From Polycladidibacter stylochi (GTDB lineage: Bacteria; Pseudomonadota; Alphaproteobacteria; Rhizobiales; Stappiaceae): DNA of 64,000 bases. Under the pieces are notes generated by a model, which was given only the letters and a program-made list of their open reading frames with translations, had not been told where the DNA came from and searched no databases. This document shows positions 7,706-17,150 of the stretch, in pieces. Made by a program: the position numbers and the translations under genes. How positions within the stretch are numbered: the first letter of the stretch is position 1; each line of letters begins with the position of its first letter. The DNA lies in assembly GCF_001562055.1 (NCBI RefSeq), contig NZ_LLWE01000027.1, positions 186,001 through 250,000 of the forward strand, in the 5' to 3' direction.

Positions 7706-9544
7706 ATGACGAAAACATATTTACTTGATATGCGAACTTTTGATGCTGCAGAGACAGGTCACAGCAGTGACGAATTCGGCAAATTGCCCGAGTGGGATTT
7801 ATCGGCGCTATATGCTGCAATGGAAGACCCAGTATTTGCTGCGGATATGGAAAAAGCAGATTCAACAGCAAAAAAGTTTGAGGCAAGTTATAAAGGCAAA
7901 CTCGCTGATATTACTGCGCGTAGTGGTGAAGAGCTCGCTCAAATCATTGCCGAATATGAGCAGCTGGAAGACCTTATGGGACGGCTCGGGTCATTTGCCG
8001 GGCTTGTTTACACACAAAACACCACGGATCCTGTACGGCAAAAATTCTATGGGGACGTGCAAGAGAAGCTCACCAATATTGGTACAAGCTTGCTGTTTTT
8101 TGCTCTGGAATTGAATCGTATCGACGATAGCGTTCTAAATGAAGCAGTCAAGAACGAGAAGCTTGCTCACTTTGCACCATGGCTTGAGGATGTGCGCCTA
8201 GAGCGCCCGCATCAACTGGCTGATGAGCTGGAGCAGTTGTTCCATGAAAAGCATATAACCGGTGCAGCAGCATGGAATCGCCTGTTTGATGAAACTATTT
8301 CCAGCTCCCGCTACGAAATCGATGGTGAAGTTCTACCAATTGAGCCGGTTTTGACATTGTTGCAAGACGCTGATGGTGAAAAACGCCAGAAAGCAGCTGC
8401 AGCACTTTCCAAGACCTTTGCAAAGAACCTGAGTGTTTTCACGCTGATCACCAACACGTTGGCCAAGGATAAAGAAACTTACGACCGTTGGCACAAATTT
8501 GAAGGCATTGCCGATAGCCGTCATTTGGCCAACCGTGTGGAAGGGCCAGTGGTTGATGCGCTGGTAGACGCGGTACAAGCAGCTTATCCGCGTTTGTCTC
8601 ACCGCTATTATGCGCTGAAAGCCAAATGGCTCGATGTTGAAAAAATGAACTTTTGGGACCGCAATGCACCACTACCACAAGCGGATAACCGGGTTATTCC
8701 ATGGGCTGAAGCAAAAGAAACCGTTTTGGCCGCCTATGAGCGCTTTTCGCCAAAGCTTGTAGAGCTGGCAAAGCCATTCTTTGAGAAGAACTGGATTGAT
8801 GCGCCCGCGCGCCCTGGTAAAGCACCGGGTGCTTTTGCCCACCCAACTGTGCCGAGTGCCCACCCGTTTGTGCTGGTGAATTACCAAGGTAAAATTCGCG
8901 ATGTGATGACACTTGCCCACGAACTTGGCCATGGTGTGCATCAGGTGTTGGCAGCGGAGCAGGGTGCTTTAATGGCGCCGACACCATTGACCTTGGCTGA
9001 AACCGCTAGCGTTTTTGGCGAGATGCTCACCTTTAAAGATATGCTTTCGAAGGCCGAAAATGCCGAGCAGCGTCGAGTGATGCTGGCTTCAAAAGTCGAG
9101 GACATGCTCAACACAGTTGTGCGACAGATCGCGTTTTACAGCTTCGAGCAAAAAGTGCACACAGCGCGAAAGCAGGGTGAGCTCACAGCTGAGCAAATTG
9201 GTGAGCTGTGGATGGAAGTTCAGGCGCAAAGCTTGGGGCCTGCTATTAACCTTGAAGGTGGCTACGAGAATTACTGGACTTACATTCCGCATTTCATTCA
9301 CTCACCGTTTTACGTTTACGCCTATGCGTTTGGCGATTGCTTGGTCAACTCCCTTTACGCTGTCTTTGAAGAAGACGGCGATGGGTTCCAAGAAAAGTAT
9401 TTTGATTTGCTCAAGGCTGGTGGCACCAAACATCACAGCGCTTTACTGGCTCCGTTCGGGCTAGATGCCAGCGACCCGGCGTTCTGGCAGAAGGGGCTTT
9501 CCGTGATTGAGCGGATGATCGACGAGCTGGAAGCGATGGACTAA
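7706..9544 (+). CDS. pepF: M3 family oligoendopeptidase F
   Basis: This zinc metallopeptidase carries the HExxH motif as AHELGHGVHQ (H405-H409 with the ATG at 7706) and the downstream ETASVFGE segment that provides the third ligand. The N-terminal half is the helical M3 domain. The size, about 612 residues, and the opening LPEWDLSALY fit the PepF/M3B group of cytoplasmic oligopeptidases that degrade short peptides. An in-frame TTG at 7679 would add nine residues; the ATG is preferred because the family conservation begins later and neither site has a strong ribosome motif. The gene is preceded by a 285-base spacer shared with the divergent response regulator and ends without an evident terminator. 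Confidence 0.93.
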   Translation: MTKTYLLDMRTFDAAETGHSSDEFGKLPEWDLSALYAAMEDPVFAADMEKADSTAKKFEASYKGKLADITARSGEELAQIIAEYEQLEDLMGRLGSFAGLVYTQNTTDPVRQKFYGDVQEKLTNIGTSLLFFALELNRIDDSVLNEAVKNEKLAHFAPWLEDVRLERPHQLADELEQLFHEKHITGAAAWNRLFDETISSSRYEIDGEVLPIEPVLTLLQDADGEKRQKAAAALSKTFAKNLSVFTLITNTLAKDKETYDRWHKFEGIADSRHLANRVEGPVVDALVDAVQAAYPRLSHRYYALKAKWLDVEKMNFWDRNAPLPQADNRVIPWAEAKETVLAAYERFSPKLVELAKPFFEKNWIDAPARPGKAPGAFAHPTVPSAHPFVLVNYQGKIRDVMTLAHELGHGVHQVLAAEQGALMAPTPLTLAETASVFGEMLTFKDMLSKAENAEQRRVMLASKVEDMLNTVVRQIAFYSFEQKVHTARKQGELTAEQIGELWMEVQAQSLGPAINLEGGYENYWTYIPHFIHSPFYVYAYAFGDCLVNSLYAVFEEDGDGFQEKYFDLLKAGGTKHHSALLAPFGLDASDPAFWQKGLSVIERMIDELEAMD

Positions 9545-9628
9545 TTCAGCGACTTAACAAAAGAATGGCAGCAAGGCATATGTGCTTTGCTCCCTTCTCC
9601 CCGATTTCAGTCAATACGGAGTAAGTTA

Positions 9629-10162
9629 ATGGCAGTTGGGCATGTTTTTATGGCCATGAGCGTTGACGGGTTCATCGCTGGCCCGAATGATGAACTCGAC
9701 TGGTTGAATGCAGCAGCTGTGGAGGGCGAGGATACCGGTTTTAACGACTTCATGGCGCGGGTAGATGGCCTTTTGATGGGTCGCAAAACATTCGATGTTG
9801 TTCGCGGCTTTGGTGAATGGGTATATAACAAGCCTGCAATTATTCTTAGCCGGCATTTGTCGGGGGCCGAACTTGATAGTTCCCTGACTGATAAAGTTGA
9901 AATCAAGGATTTATCGCCTCAGCAAGCTATGGACTATGCTCAATCACTGGGCTGGAAAAATGTATATGTCGATGGCGGTCAGTTGGTGCAAGCGTTTTTG
10001 AATGCAGGCTTGATCGAAACACTTACCATAACCCAGGTTCCGATCGTTCTCGGCAATGGGAAGAGGATGTTTGGTTCCATGCCGCGTTCGATAAAACTCA
10101 CGCTTCAAGGAACCAAGAGTTTTCCGTCTGGTCTGGTGCAGACCAGCTATAAAGTTGGTTAG
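9629..10162 (+). CDS. Dihydrofolate reductase-like (RibD C-terminal) protein
   Basis: The 177-residue product begins MAVGHVFMAMSVDGFIAGP, the typical first strand of the DHFR/RibD-C fold, and contains DGLLMGRKTFDVVRGF and NVYVDGGQLVQAFLNAGL, which are the NADPH-binding landmarks. The family includes RibD C-terminal reductases and many stand-alone proteins of unknown substrate; nothing here links it to riboflavin synthesis. GGAG at 9618-9621 with a seven-base gap selects this ATG over an upstream in-frame TTG. It follows the M3 peptidase by 84 bases and is convergent with the VOC gene that follows, only eight bases apart. Confidence 0.85.
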   Translation: MAVGHVFMAMSVDGFIAGPNDELDWLNAAAVEGEDTGFNDFMARVDGLLMGRKTFDVVRGFGEWVYNKPAIILSRHLSGAELDSSLTDKVEIKDLSPQQAMDYAQSLGWKNVYVDGGQLVQAFLNAGLIETLTITQVPIVLGNGKRMFGSMPRSIKLTLQGTKSFPSGLVQTSYKVG

Positions 10163-10170
10163 GCTAAAGC

Positions 10171-10542
10171 CTAAACATGCTGATCGATTAGAATAGGGTT
10201 GCCGTCCGGGTCTTCCAGCATGATGTGAGCAGGCCCCTTGCTCTCAGTGTCTGCTTGTTGGCTAAGCTTGACACCTTGAGCCAGCAATTGTTTTTGAATT
10301 TCTCTCACATCAGTAAAGTTTTCAAGCATATTAGCTTGTTGATCGAAGCCGGGATTAAAGGTCAGCATGTTTTTTTCAAAGTGGCCTTCAAATAAGCCAA
10401 TAACTATTGGGCCATTGCGCAAGATGGTCCAGTTGTCGCCACAGCTGATACCCATATCAGAAAAGCCCAGTTTTTCGTAGAAATCCTTTGAAATTTTTAA
10501 GTCTTTAACCGTTAGACTTATTGAAAAAGCGCCCAGTTCCAT
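10171..10542 (-). CDS. VOC family (glyoxalase-like) protein
   Basis: The 123-residue protein shows the vicinal-oxygen-chelate pattern: SLTVKDLKISKDFYEKLGF at the N-terminus and HIMLEDPDGNPILIDQH at the C-terminus, the usual paired beta-alpha-beta-beta-beta modules. Members are glyoxalases, extradiol dioxygenases or fosfomycin/bleomycin resistance proteins; the sequence alone does not say which. It is transcribed alone toward the DHFR-like gene. Its potential metal ligands are limited, so an enzymatic role is uncertain. Confidence 0.8.
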   Translation of the reverse strand: MELGAFSISLTVKDLKISKDFYEKLGFSDMGISCGDNWTILRNGPIVIGLFEGHFEKNMLTFNPGFDQQANMLENFTDVREIQKQLLAQGVKLSQQADTESKGPAHIMLEDPDGNPILIDQHV

Positions 10543-10804
10543 TTTATCACTTTCATATTAGCTAAATTATTACATTCTAGGGTAGTTTACTATGTATTTT
10601 TTATTTGAAAACTACTGTTTATGCTGATTGTTTTCTGTATTTATATTTGTGTTGTATAACTTCTCTGGAGGTGTATATTTTTTCGTACTTGGGTTTTGAT
10701 TATTTTGGTCAAGATATTCTCATAAGCCCATTGTAGTTGGTGAAATGTCCTGCTAAGTGCTGCTGCAGACATTATTGATTTCCCCAGCTTATATGAGGGC
10801 CCAC

Positions 10805-12133
10805 ATGATCCCGCGTTATTCCCGACCTGATATGGTCAACATCTGGTCACCTGAATCAAAGTTTCGCATTTGGTTCGAGATTGAAGCACATGCTTGTGAT
10901 GCTTTGGCCGAGCTGGGGGTGATCCCGAAAGAATCAGCAAAAGTGATTTGGGAAAAAGGTGGCCCTGCAACTTTTGATATTGCACGTATTGACGAGATTG
11001 AGCGCGAAACCAAGCATGATGTGATTGCCTTCTTGACGCATTTGGCCGAGATCGTTGGTCCTGATGCCCGCTTTGTACATCAGGGCATGACTTCTTCCGA
11101 TGTTTTGGACACATGCTTTAACGTTCAGCTGGTGCGTGCCGCCGACCTCCTTCTTGAAGACATGGACAAGCTGCTGGCAGCTCTAAAGCGCCGCGCCTAT
11201 GAACATAAGGATACTGTCACCATTGGTCGTTCGCACGGTATTCACGCTGAGCCTGTCACATTTGGCATGAAGATGGCGCAAGCCTTCGCTGAATTCGACC
11301 GTTGTAAAAAACGCCTTGAAATTGCCCGTGAAGAAATCGCAACCTGTGCGATCTCCGGCGCTGTTGGTACATTTGCCAATATCGACCCGCGCGTTGAAGA
11401 GCACGTGGCCGAAAAACTCGGTTTGGGTGTTGAGCCTGTATCCACTCAAGTTATTCCACGTGATCGCCATGCCATGTTCTTTGCGGTACTCGGTGTGGTG
11501 GCCTCTTCAATCGAGCGTCTTGCAACAGAAGTGCGTCATTTGCAGCGTACCGAAGTACTGGAAGCGGAAGAGTTCTTCTCCAAGGGGCAAAAAGGCTCCT
11601 CAGCTATGCCGCATAAGCGTAACCCGGTTTTGACAGAGAACCTTACCGGCCTTGCCCGTATGGTGCGCTCCTACGCCATGCCAGCAATGGAAAACGTGGC
11701 GTTGTGGCACGAGCGCGATATCTCGCATTCATCTGTTGAGCGTATGATTGGCCCAGATGCAACCGTAACTCTGGACTTTGCTTTGGCACGGCTCACCAAT
11801 GTGATGGAAAATCTGGTGGTTTACCCTGAACGTATGATGGGCAATATGGACCGTCTTGGCGGGCTTGTTCACTCGCAGCGTATACTTTTGGCCTTGACAC
11901 AGGCCGGTTGCTCACGTGAGGATAGTTACCGTCTGGTGCAACGTAATGCTATGAAGGTGTGGGACAGCTACCAGATATCGGGAGATGCCAAGGTGGACTT
12001 CCTTACCGAACTGCTGGCGGATGAGGATGTGCGCAAACATTTGAGCGAAGAGCAGGTTCGAGAGCGCTTTGACCTTGGTTATCACACCAAAAATGTTGAT
12101 GTGATCTTTAAAAGGGTATTTGGCGAGGGGTAA
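10805..12133 (+). CDS. purB: Adenylosuccinate lyase
   Basis: PurB catalyses two steps of purine synthesis: SAICAR to AICAR and adenylosuccinate to AMP, releasing fumarate. The 442-residue protein begins [15 protein letters not shown], contains [11 protein letters not shown] and [14 protein letters not shown] with catalytic histidines, and the superfamily signature [11 protein letters not shown]. The ATG at 10805 has GAGGG at 10795-10799; a longer in-frame start at 10757 adds 16 residues absent from the family. A VOC gene follows after two bases and is probably co-transcribed. purE and purK are about 9 kb downstream rather than linked. Confidence 0.97.
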   Translation: MIPRYSRPDMVNIWSPESKFRIWFEIEAHACDALAELGVIPKESAKVIWEKGGPATFDIARIDEIERETKHDVIAFLTHLAEIVGPDARFVHQGMTSSDVLDTCFNVQLVRAADLLLEDMDKLLAALKRRAYEHKDTVTIGRSHGIHAEPVTFGMKMAQAFAEFDRCKKRLEIAREEIATCAISGAVGTFANIDPRVEEHVAEKLGLGVEPVSTQVIPRDRHAMFFAVLGVVASSIERLATEVRHLQRTEVLEAEEFFSKGQKGSSAMPHKRNPVLTENLTGLARMVRSYAMPAMENVALWHERDISHSSVERMIGPDATVTLDFALARLTNVMENLVVYPERMMGNMDRLGGLVHSQRILLALTQAGCSREDSYRLVQRNAMKVWDSYQISGDAKVDFLTELLADEDVRKHLSEEQVRERFDLGYHTKNVDVIFKRVFGEG

Positions 12134-12135
12134 CA

Positions 12136-12495
12136 ATGAAGCTCTATGGTCTCAGAATTTTTGTAGATGATTTCGACAAGGCGAAAGAATTTTATACAGA
12201 GACCTTAGGGCTACCTCTCACGTGGGAGATGAGCGAGCTCGGTGCATTTGGTGCCGGGCTTGATAATGCTGAATTCATTGTCGAGGAAGCCGGTGATGAA
12301 GAAAGCGAGGGTTATGTGGGCCGTTTCGTGGGCGTTTCGCTGCAAGCAGGTAATATCATGGCGCGCTATGAAGAGCTTTCCAAGCGCGGTGTGAAGTTTA
12401 CACAGCCTCCGCAACAGCAACCCTGGGGTGGCGTACTGGCCCATTTTACCGACCCGTTCGGCAATACTTTGACCTTGCTTGGAGAGGCCAACTAG
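12136..12495 (+). CDS. VOC family protein downstream of purB
   Basis: A 119-residue glyoxalase-superfamily protein: RIFVDDFDKAKEFYTETLGLPL at the start (shown here only in part: FYTETLGLPL) and LAHFTDPFGNTLTLLGE at the end. It starts two bases after the purB stop with GAGGGG as ribosome site inside purB's last codons, indicating an operon. Substrate unknown. It is not a close copy of the VOC protein at 10171-10542, so the pair is not a recent duplication. Confidence 0.82.
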   Translation: MKLYGLRIFVDDFDKAKEFYTETLGLPLTWEMSELGAFGAGLDNAEFIVEEAGDEESEGYVGRFVGVSLQAGNIMARYEELSKRGVKFTQPPQQQPWGGVLAHFTDPFGNTLTLLGEAN

Positions 12496-12683
12496 GCGTT
12501 TTAAGGCAACTGGCTTGTATTTTCGCGAAGTCGTTTTTATTGCCATGCGCATTTTAGTGATGAACTCCACTAAAAAAGAAGAAATTTGCGCTCTTTGTCG
12601 GATTTGCAAAAAATCCGGCTTTGCTCTGGTGTTGGAATGCGTTTAAAAAGCGCCGAAACACTATTGGTGCAGGTATAAGCAAG

Positions 12684-13232
12684 ATGAAGATTTCCGAAGC
12701 AGATGTATTAATTGTCCCAGGTTTATTCGGGTCTTGTGGGGCGCATTGGCAAACACGTTGGCAACAAAAGCTATCGACAGCCAGTCGTGTTGAGCAGGCC
12801 AATTGGGAAAAGCCTGTTCTGGATGAGTGGGTTGATAACTTGGTATCTGCTGTTGAAAAAGCAACTCGCCCTGTCGTTATTGTTGCACACTCATTGGGTG
12901 TCGCGACAACAGTACATGCTGCACCAAGAATCAAGCCATGGGTTAAAGGGGCATTTTTAGTTGCCTGCCCCGATTGCGACGATAGCTCAATGGTGCCTGA
13001 GAGTGTACATGCTTTTGGTCCGTTGCCAACCGCTCCACTTGGCTTTCATGCCCGCGTTGTTGCCAGTCGGAATGATCCCTATTGCACTTTCGAGCGCGCC
13101 GAGCAGTTGGCAAAGCACTGGCAAGTGAACTTTCAAGACGCTGGTGAAAGTGGCCATATCAACGTTGAAAGCGGTCAAGGCCCGTGGCCAGAGGGACTGC
13201 TGTCTTTTGCCCACTTTATGAAAGCCCTGTAA
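12684..13232 (+). CDS. RBBP9/YdeN family alpha/beta hydrolase
   Basis: The 182-residue product has the compact RBBP9/YdeN serine hydrolase layout: VLIVPGLFGSCGAHWQTRW near the N-terminus, nucleophile Ser70 in AHSLGV, acid Asp131 in ASRNDPYC and base His158 in SGHIN. The late G-x-WPEG segment is also typical. Bacterial members are small cytoplasmic hydrolases whose natural substrates are unknown. I chose the ATG at 12684 because homologous sequence begins there; an upstream start at 12621 would add a basic, unconserved 21-residue leader. It stands alone between the purB operon and the ABC1 kinase gene. Confidence 0.88.
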   Translation: MKISEADVLIVPGLFGSCGAHWQTRWQQKLSTASRVEQANWEKPVLDEWVDNLVSAVEKATRPVVIVAHSLGVATTVHAAPRIKPWVKGAFLVACPDCDDSSMVPESVHAFGPLPTAPLGFHARVVASRNDPYCTFERAEQLAKHWQVNFQDAGESGHINVESGQGPWPEGLLSFAHFMKAL

Positions 13233-13346
13233 ATTTACAGGTAACGCATGGTTGCATGCTTGGGCTTGGCTGTTTTTATGATTTGTATTTGCGTTCCATT
13301 GTTGTGCTATATGTAAAAGAACATAGAGTACAAATGGGCGTAGGAT

Positions 13347-14714
13347 ATGGTTGAGAGCAAAGACGAAGAGCGCAACCGCTTTACAGCACGTATTGGCCGC
13401 TATGCAAAAGTTGGTGGAAACCTGAGCGGGGTAGCGGCCAAAATGGCGGGTGCCAAGCTGTTTGGCTACGAACTAGATTCGGCTAAAAACGCCGCAGAAA
13501 TCGCCGAGGCATTGGGAGGCCTGAAAGGGCCCTTGATGAAGGTTGCCCAAATGCTGGCAACAATACCCGATGCTTTGCCCCCTGAATACGCTGAGGAACT
13601 GGCCGCATTACAAGCGGATGCCCCGCCCATGGGCTGGGCTTTTGTCAAGAGGCGCATGCAAGCCGAGCTTGGCACCAATTGGCAGGCAAAATTCGCCAGT
13701 TTTGAGCACCATCCAGCTGCCGCCGCATCTTTGGGGCAGGTTCATAAAGCGGTTAGTCATGACGGTGATACGCTGGCTTGCAAGTTGCAATACCCTGACA
13801 TGGATAGCGCTGTTGCTGCAGACCTTGCGCAAATGCGTCTTGCTTTATCGGTCCATAGGCGCATTCAAAGTGTTGTCGATACATCGCAAGTGGCAGAAGA
13901 AATTGCAGCGCGGTTGGTTGAAGAACTGGATTATGACCGCGAAGCGCGCAACATGTTGGCCTATAGTGATATCTTCAGCCAAGATAACGAAGTATCTGTT
14001 CCGCAATATCATAGAGAACTTTCGACGGGCCGCTTGCTAACTATGAGTTGGTTGGAAGGGGCGCGAATCCTCACTTTTAAAGAAGCTTCGCAAGAGGTTC
14101 GTAACGAAATTTCACGCATCATGTTTAAGGCATGGTGGTATCCGTTTTCGTATTTCGGCGTCATTCATGGCGACCCGCATTTAGGAAACTATACTATATC
14201 GGGCGATGAGCCGGGAGCACTCGGCCTCAACCTACTTGATTATGGCTGCATTCGAATATTTGAGCCCTCTTTTGTTGAAGGGGTTTCCATGCTTTACCAT
14301 GGGTTATTGCAGAAAAAAGACGAGATGATTGTTGCCGCCTATGAGTTGTGGGGCTTTGAAAACCTTGATCGTGAACTGATTGACATATTGAATATCTGGG
14401 CACGGTTTATTTATGGGCCGCTTTTGAATGATAAAGTGCAAGCGTTGGCCGAAGGTGTTTCTGCCGCTGATTATGGCCGTCAGGAAGCATATAAAGTACA
14501 TCAAGCACTCAAGGCCAAAGGGCCGCTGACTATTCCTCGTAGTTTTGTTTTTATGGATCGCGCTGCTATTGGTTTAGGCGGAGTGTTTTTGCATATGGGG
14601 GCTAAGTTAAACTTCTATCAGCTGTTTAATGCTCAAATAGAAGAGTTTGATTTGCATAAGGTAACAATGCGACAAAAACAGCTGCTCGAAAAGCATGGGC
14701 TTGAGAATGGCTAA
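13347..14714 (+). CDS. ABC1/UbiB (AarF) family atypical kinase
   Basis: The 455-residue protein belongs to the ABC1 (UbiB/ADCK) kinase-like family. It has the helical N-terminal extension with LKGPLMKVAQML, a variant of the family KxGQ motif, the ala-rich ATP loop equivalent AAASLGQVHKA, the lysine strand ACKLQYP, and the catalytic-loop equivalent VIHGDPHLGNY followed by LLDYG (metal-binding Asp). Family members support ubiquinone synthesis or lipid trafficking at membranes; no ubiquinone genes are next to it, so the assignment stays at family level. No transmembrane segment typical of UbiB is evident at the C-terminus. It precedes, by 98 bases, a small oxidase-related membrane protein. Confidence 0.88.
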   Translation: MVESKDEERNRFTARIGRYAKVGGNLSGVAAKMAGAKLFGYELDSAKNAAEIAEALGGLKGPLMKVAQMLATIPDALPPEYAEELAALQADAPPMGWAFVKRRMQAELGTNWQAKFASFEHHPAAAASLGQVHKAVSHDGDTLACKLQYPDMDSAVAADLAQMRLALSVHRRIQSVVDTSQVAEEIAARLVEELDYDREARNMLAYSDIFSQDNEVSVPQYHRELSTGRLLTMSWLEGARILTFKEASQEVRNEISRIMFKAWWYPFSYFGVIHGDPHLGNYTISGDEPGALGLNLLDYGCIRIFEPSFVEGVSMLYHGLLQKKDEMIVAAYELWGFENLDRELIDILNIWARFIYGPLLNDKVQALAEGVSAADYGRQEAYKVHQALKAKGPLTIPRSFVFMDRAAIGLGGVFLHMGAKLNFYQLFNAQIEEFDLHKVTMRQKQLLEKHGLENG

Positions 14715-14812
14715 TGAGGAATGCAACTTTAGTTGCAATATACTTGATTGCCAGCTGATAAACGTAGGAGATATACTAGAGGTCAGGATTTTAGCAGGTA
14801 AGGGGAGTAATT

Positions 14813-15100
14813 ATGGTAGAGCAAAACGATGTTTCTCAAATGGATTACAATGCGCATGAGCAGACCTATACTAGCTTTATCAAGCTCACTAAGCTTGGAA
14901 CCATTACTCTACTAACTGTTGTTATTTGTCTGGCACTTATTGGCTTTGGTGGTGGCGCAGGCGCACTATTGGGCAGCTTTCTAGTTATTCTTTGTCTTGC
15001 CGCTTTTATGGTGGGCATGGCAGTTAAAAATAAACCAGCGCTGATTCCCTTGGGAGTCCTGGGATTAAGCGGGTTGTGTTCAGTTATTCTCTTGGGTTAA
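14813..15100 (+). CDS. aa3-type cytochrome c oxidase subunit IV-like membrane protein
   Basis: Residues 10-40 (MDYNAHEQTYTSFIKLTKLG then a hydrophobic run) match the short bacterial aa3 oxidase subunit IV family, whose members are single-span proteins bound to the oxidase. This product is 95 residues and has three hydrophobic stretches (about 28-46, 50-67, 75-94), longer than the usual one-span form. AAGGGGAG with a five-base gap selects the first ATG. No other oxidase gene is nearby. It could instead be a small membrane protein that has only borrowed the N-terminal motif. Confidence 0.75.
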   Translation: MVEQNDVSQMDYNAHEQTYTSFIKLTKLGTITLLTVVICLALIGFGGGAGALLGSFLVILCLAAFMVGMAVKNKPALIPLGVLGLSGLCSVILLG

Positions 15101-15156
15101 TGAATCAAAGAGTGGCCACTTAGGTCATTATTGTCGTGTCACCCAAGAGTTGTATC

Positions 15157-16071
15157 ATGCGAGCGGGCGTCAAACAAAAGGCAGCACAAAACTGCGGATT
15201 GTTAATAGTACTATTATTCTTGAGCTTGTGTTTGTCACAAGCAAATGCTCGCGAGGCGTACCGCCCATATAAAGACCGCCTCTTTGCATATCCGGGAATT
15301 TTAGAGGTTGGCTACAACGGCGATTACATACTTGTTGACTACCAGATCGAGAGAGATATCTATCAACGCGACTATGTGGCTGAGCAAGAAGTACATAGCG
15401 AGTATATATCTCTCAAACCCAAATGGGCGACGCGTCAGGTATCGATGCAATTGGCAGGGGTGCATCTGGACCACCGCCGTGTTGGACAAGTTACTAAGAA
15501 AACTCGCCAGATTGTGTTTTTTTTGCATGGTAAGGGAGGTGATAGCCGTTTGGGAATGAGCGATTACCGGTTTGGCGGTAATTTCAACCGCCTTAAAAAC
15601 CTGAGTTATCGCAATGATGGGGTCTATATAACAGCGGACTTTACGGACTTTGGTAATAACGGTGCTGCTCAAGTGTTGGAGCTAATGCAGTATTATGCAC
15701 GAAAAGCCCCGCAAGCAAATATTAGTTTAGCCTGCGCAAGCATGGGGAGCCTTATTTGTTACCAAATGGCAAATAACAGTCAGGCCCTTCAATATCTTGA
15801 TGCTATGATAATTTTGGGTGGGGCCAATCATAGAGCGCTGTATCAATCAAAATTGTTCGAAAAGCGCATTCCGGTGGTGATTGCACATGGAACGAATGAT
15901 CGTGCTTACGATTGGAAACAACAATTTAATCATTATGCAGCCTTTAAGAAAAACAATCCAGCATATCCGGTGCGATTGACCTTATTCAAAAATGGTTCGC
16001 ACGGAACGCCAATCCGTATGATAGATTGGCGTTTAACTTTGAATTGGCTTTCAAATGCAGCGCCTAAATAG
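15157..16071 (+). CDS. Exported alpha/beta hydrolase of unknown substrate
   Basis: After a signal peptide (hydrophobic core LLIVLLFLSLCLS, cleavage near ANA-RE) comes an alpha/beta hydrolase fold: IVFFLHGKGGDSRLG (oxyanion strand), nucleophile Ser195 in CASMGSL, Asp248 in HGTNDRAYDW and His282 in NGSHGTP, numbering from the ATG at 15157. The order and spacing of Ser, Asp and His support an active periplasmic esterase-type enzyme. A GTG at 15136 would add seven residues; AAGAG before the ATG favours the shorter form. I do not recognise a named family. It is convergent with the TPR lipoprotein gene. Confidence 0.75.
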   Translation: MRAGVKQKAAQNCGLLIVLLFLSLCLSQANAREAYRPYKDRLFAYPGILEVGYNGDYILVDYQIERDIYQRDYVAEQEVHSEYISLKPKWATRQVSMQLAGVHLDHRRVGQVTKKTRQIVFFLHGKGGDSRLGMSDYRFGGNFNRLKNLSYRNDGVYITADFTDFGNNGAAQVLELMQYYARKAPQANISLACASMGSLICYQMANNSQALQYLDAMIILGGANHRALYQSKLFEKRIPVVIAHGTNDRAYDWKQQFNHYAAFKKNNPAYPVRLTLFKNGSHGTPIRMIDWRLTLNWLSNAAPK

Positions 16072-16090
16072 ACTGCCGGTTTAATAAAAC

Positions 16091-16951
16091 CTAGCTTGCG
16101 TTTAGTGGCGCAGAACTTGTGTGCATGGTGCGGTTTAAACCCGCTTTGGCCTCGGTGTTGTTTTGATCCAGATGCAAAGCGCCGCGATATGACTTTCGGG
16201 CGTTGGAAATTTGGCCAAGGGCTTCTTCAGCTTTACCCTTATTAATCCATGCAACGAGAAGACGATTATTAATTGTCAGCGCTGCGTTATAATCGGCTAA
16301 GGCGGATTTATAGTCTTTCCGTTGATAGTAAATCGCCCCCCTTGCGATCAGCGGAGAGTAAGCGCGGGAGTTTAAGCCAATTGCTGAGGAGAAGTCATTT
16401 AGCGCAGCTGATTGCAGCCCTTGAGCCTGATAAATCAAACCACGGTTGTGGTAGGCGCGTGCGTCTCCCTTATTCAACCGAATAATACTGTTAAAATCTC
16501 TCAGCGCTGCACTATACTGCCCTAAGTCGCGGTAAGTATTGCCGCGCCCATTTAGTGCCAAAATGTAGTTAGGACGAATGCGTAACGCTGCATTGTAATC
16601 GGCAAGAGCTTTGCTGTTATTGCCTTTCCGACGCTCGGCTAAGGCACGGTTCGCATAGGCTTGGTAAGAATTCGGGTTGATTTTTAAAGCTGAATTGAAG
16701 TCTTCGATTGCATCGTCGAGACGGCCAGCTTTCGCATATGCGATGCCGCGGGTATTATAAACATTCGGGTCGTGTGGAGCAGCTTCGACGGCATCTGTTA
16801 GACTGCTAATATTTGCACGGGACCCCACATTGCGGTCAATGGGGATATCTCTATATGAAATTCCTGAGGTGCTACATGCCCCTAAAAATGCTGTTAGGAC
16901 GAGGATGCCCAGAGTTTTTTTTCTATAATAATTTTTCAGCCCGAACCGCAT
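16091..16951 (-). CDS. TPR repeat lipoprotein
   Basis: The 286-residue precursor has a basic N-terminus, a hydrophobic stretch and lipobox FLGAC (Cys26 from the chosen ATG), so it should be lipid-anchored. At least six TPR units follow, with recurring patterns such as AYANRALAERRKG, ALADYNAALRIRPN and AYHNRGLIYQAQG. TPR lipoproteins of this kind act as scaffolds in envelope assembly or secretion; the partner is unknown. GGAGG five bases before the ATG at 16951 selects this start over an in-frame TTG six codons upstream. Confidence 0.9.
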   Translation of the reverse strand: MRFGLKNYYRKKTLGILVLTAFLGACSTSGISYRDIPIDRNVGSRANISSLTDAVEAAPHDPNVYNTRGIAYAKAGRLDDAIEDFNSALKINPNSYQAYANRALAERRKGNNSKALADYNAALRIRPNYILALNGRGNTYRDLGQYSAALRDFNSIIRLNKGDARAYHNRGLIYQAQGLQSAALNDFSSAIGLNSRAYSPLIARGAIYYQRKDYKSALADYNAALTINNRLLVAWINKGKAEEALGQISNARKSYRGALHLDQNNTEAKAGLNRTMHTSSAPLNAS

Positions 16952-17072
16952 TGCGGCCTCCGTATTCAATTACCCGCTTCAATGCATGCCTAAACACTTA
17001 AGCAATTTTGTGTCGCCATGGCTATATATCAACAATAGCTTGCGTCGGGCACTGTTAGTTAAATTATCATAT

Positions 17073-17118
17073 AAAACAACAAACGGACCAACTGGTTCCC
17101 CAGTTCGTCCGTTGTTTT
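17073..17118 (-). terminator. Terminator downstream of rpsU
   Basis: A long inverted repeat: ACAACAAACGGAC...AACTGG at 17077-17095 and CCAGTT...GTCCGTTGTT at 17100-17117 pair with one or two bulges. On the minus strand it is followed by a T-rich run (GTTTTAT). It lies 33 bases after the rpsU stop. Confidence 0.85.
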
Positions 17119-17150
17119 AAGTGATATTCTGGCGAATCATCAGGGTGCGA

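Noticed and set aside
10171-12495. Duplicated VOC genes flanking purB as a transposition trace
   Set aside because: The two proteins are not close in sequence and no repeats flank purB.
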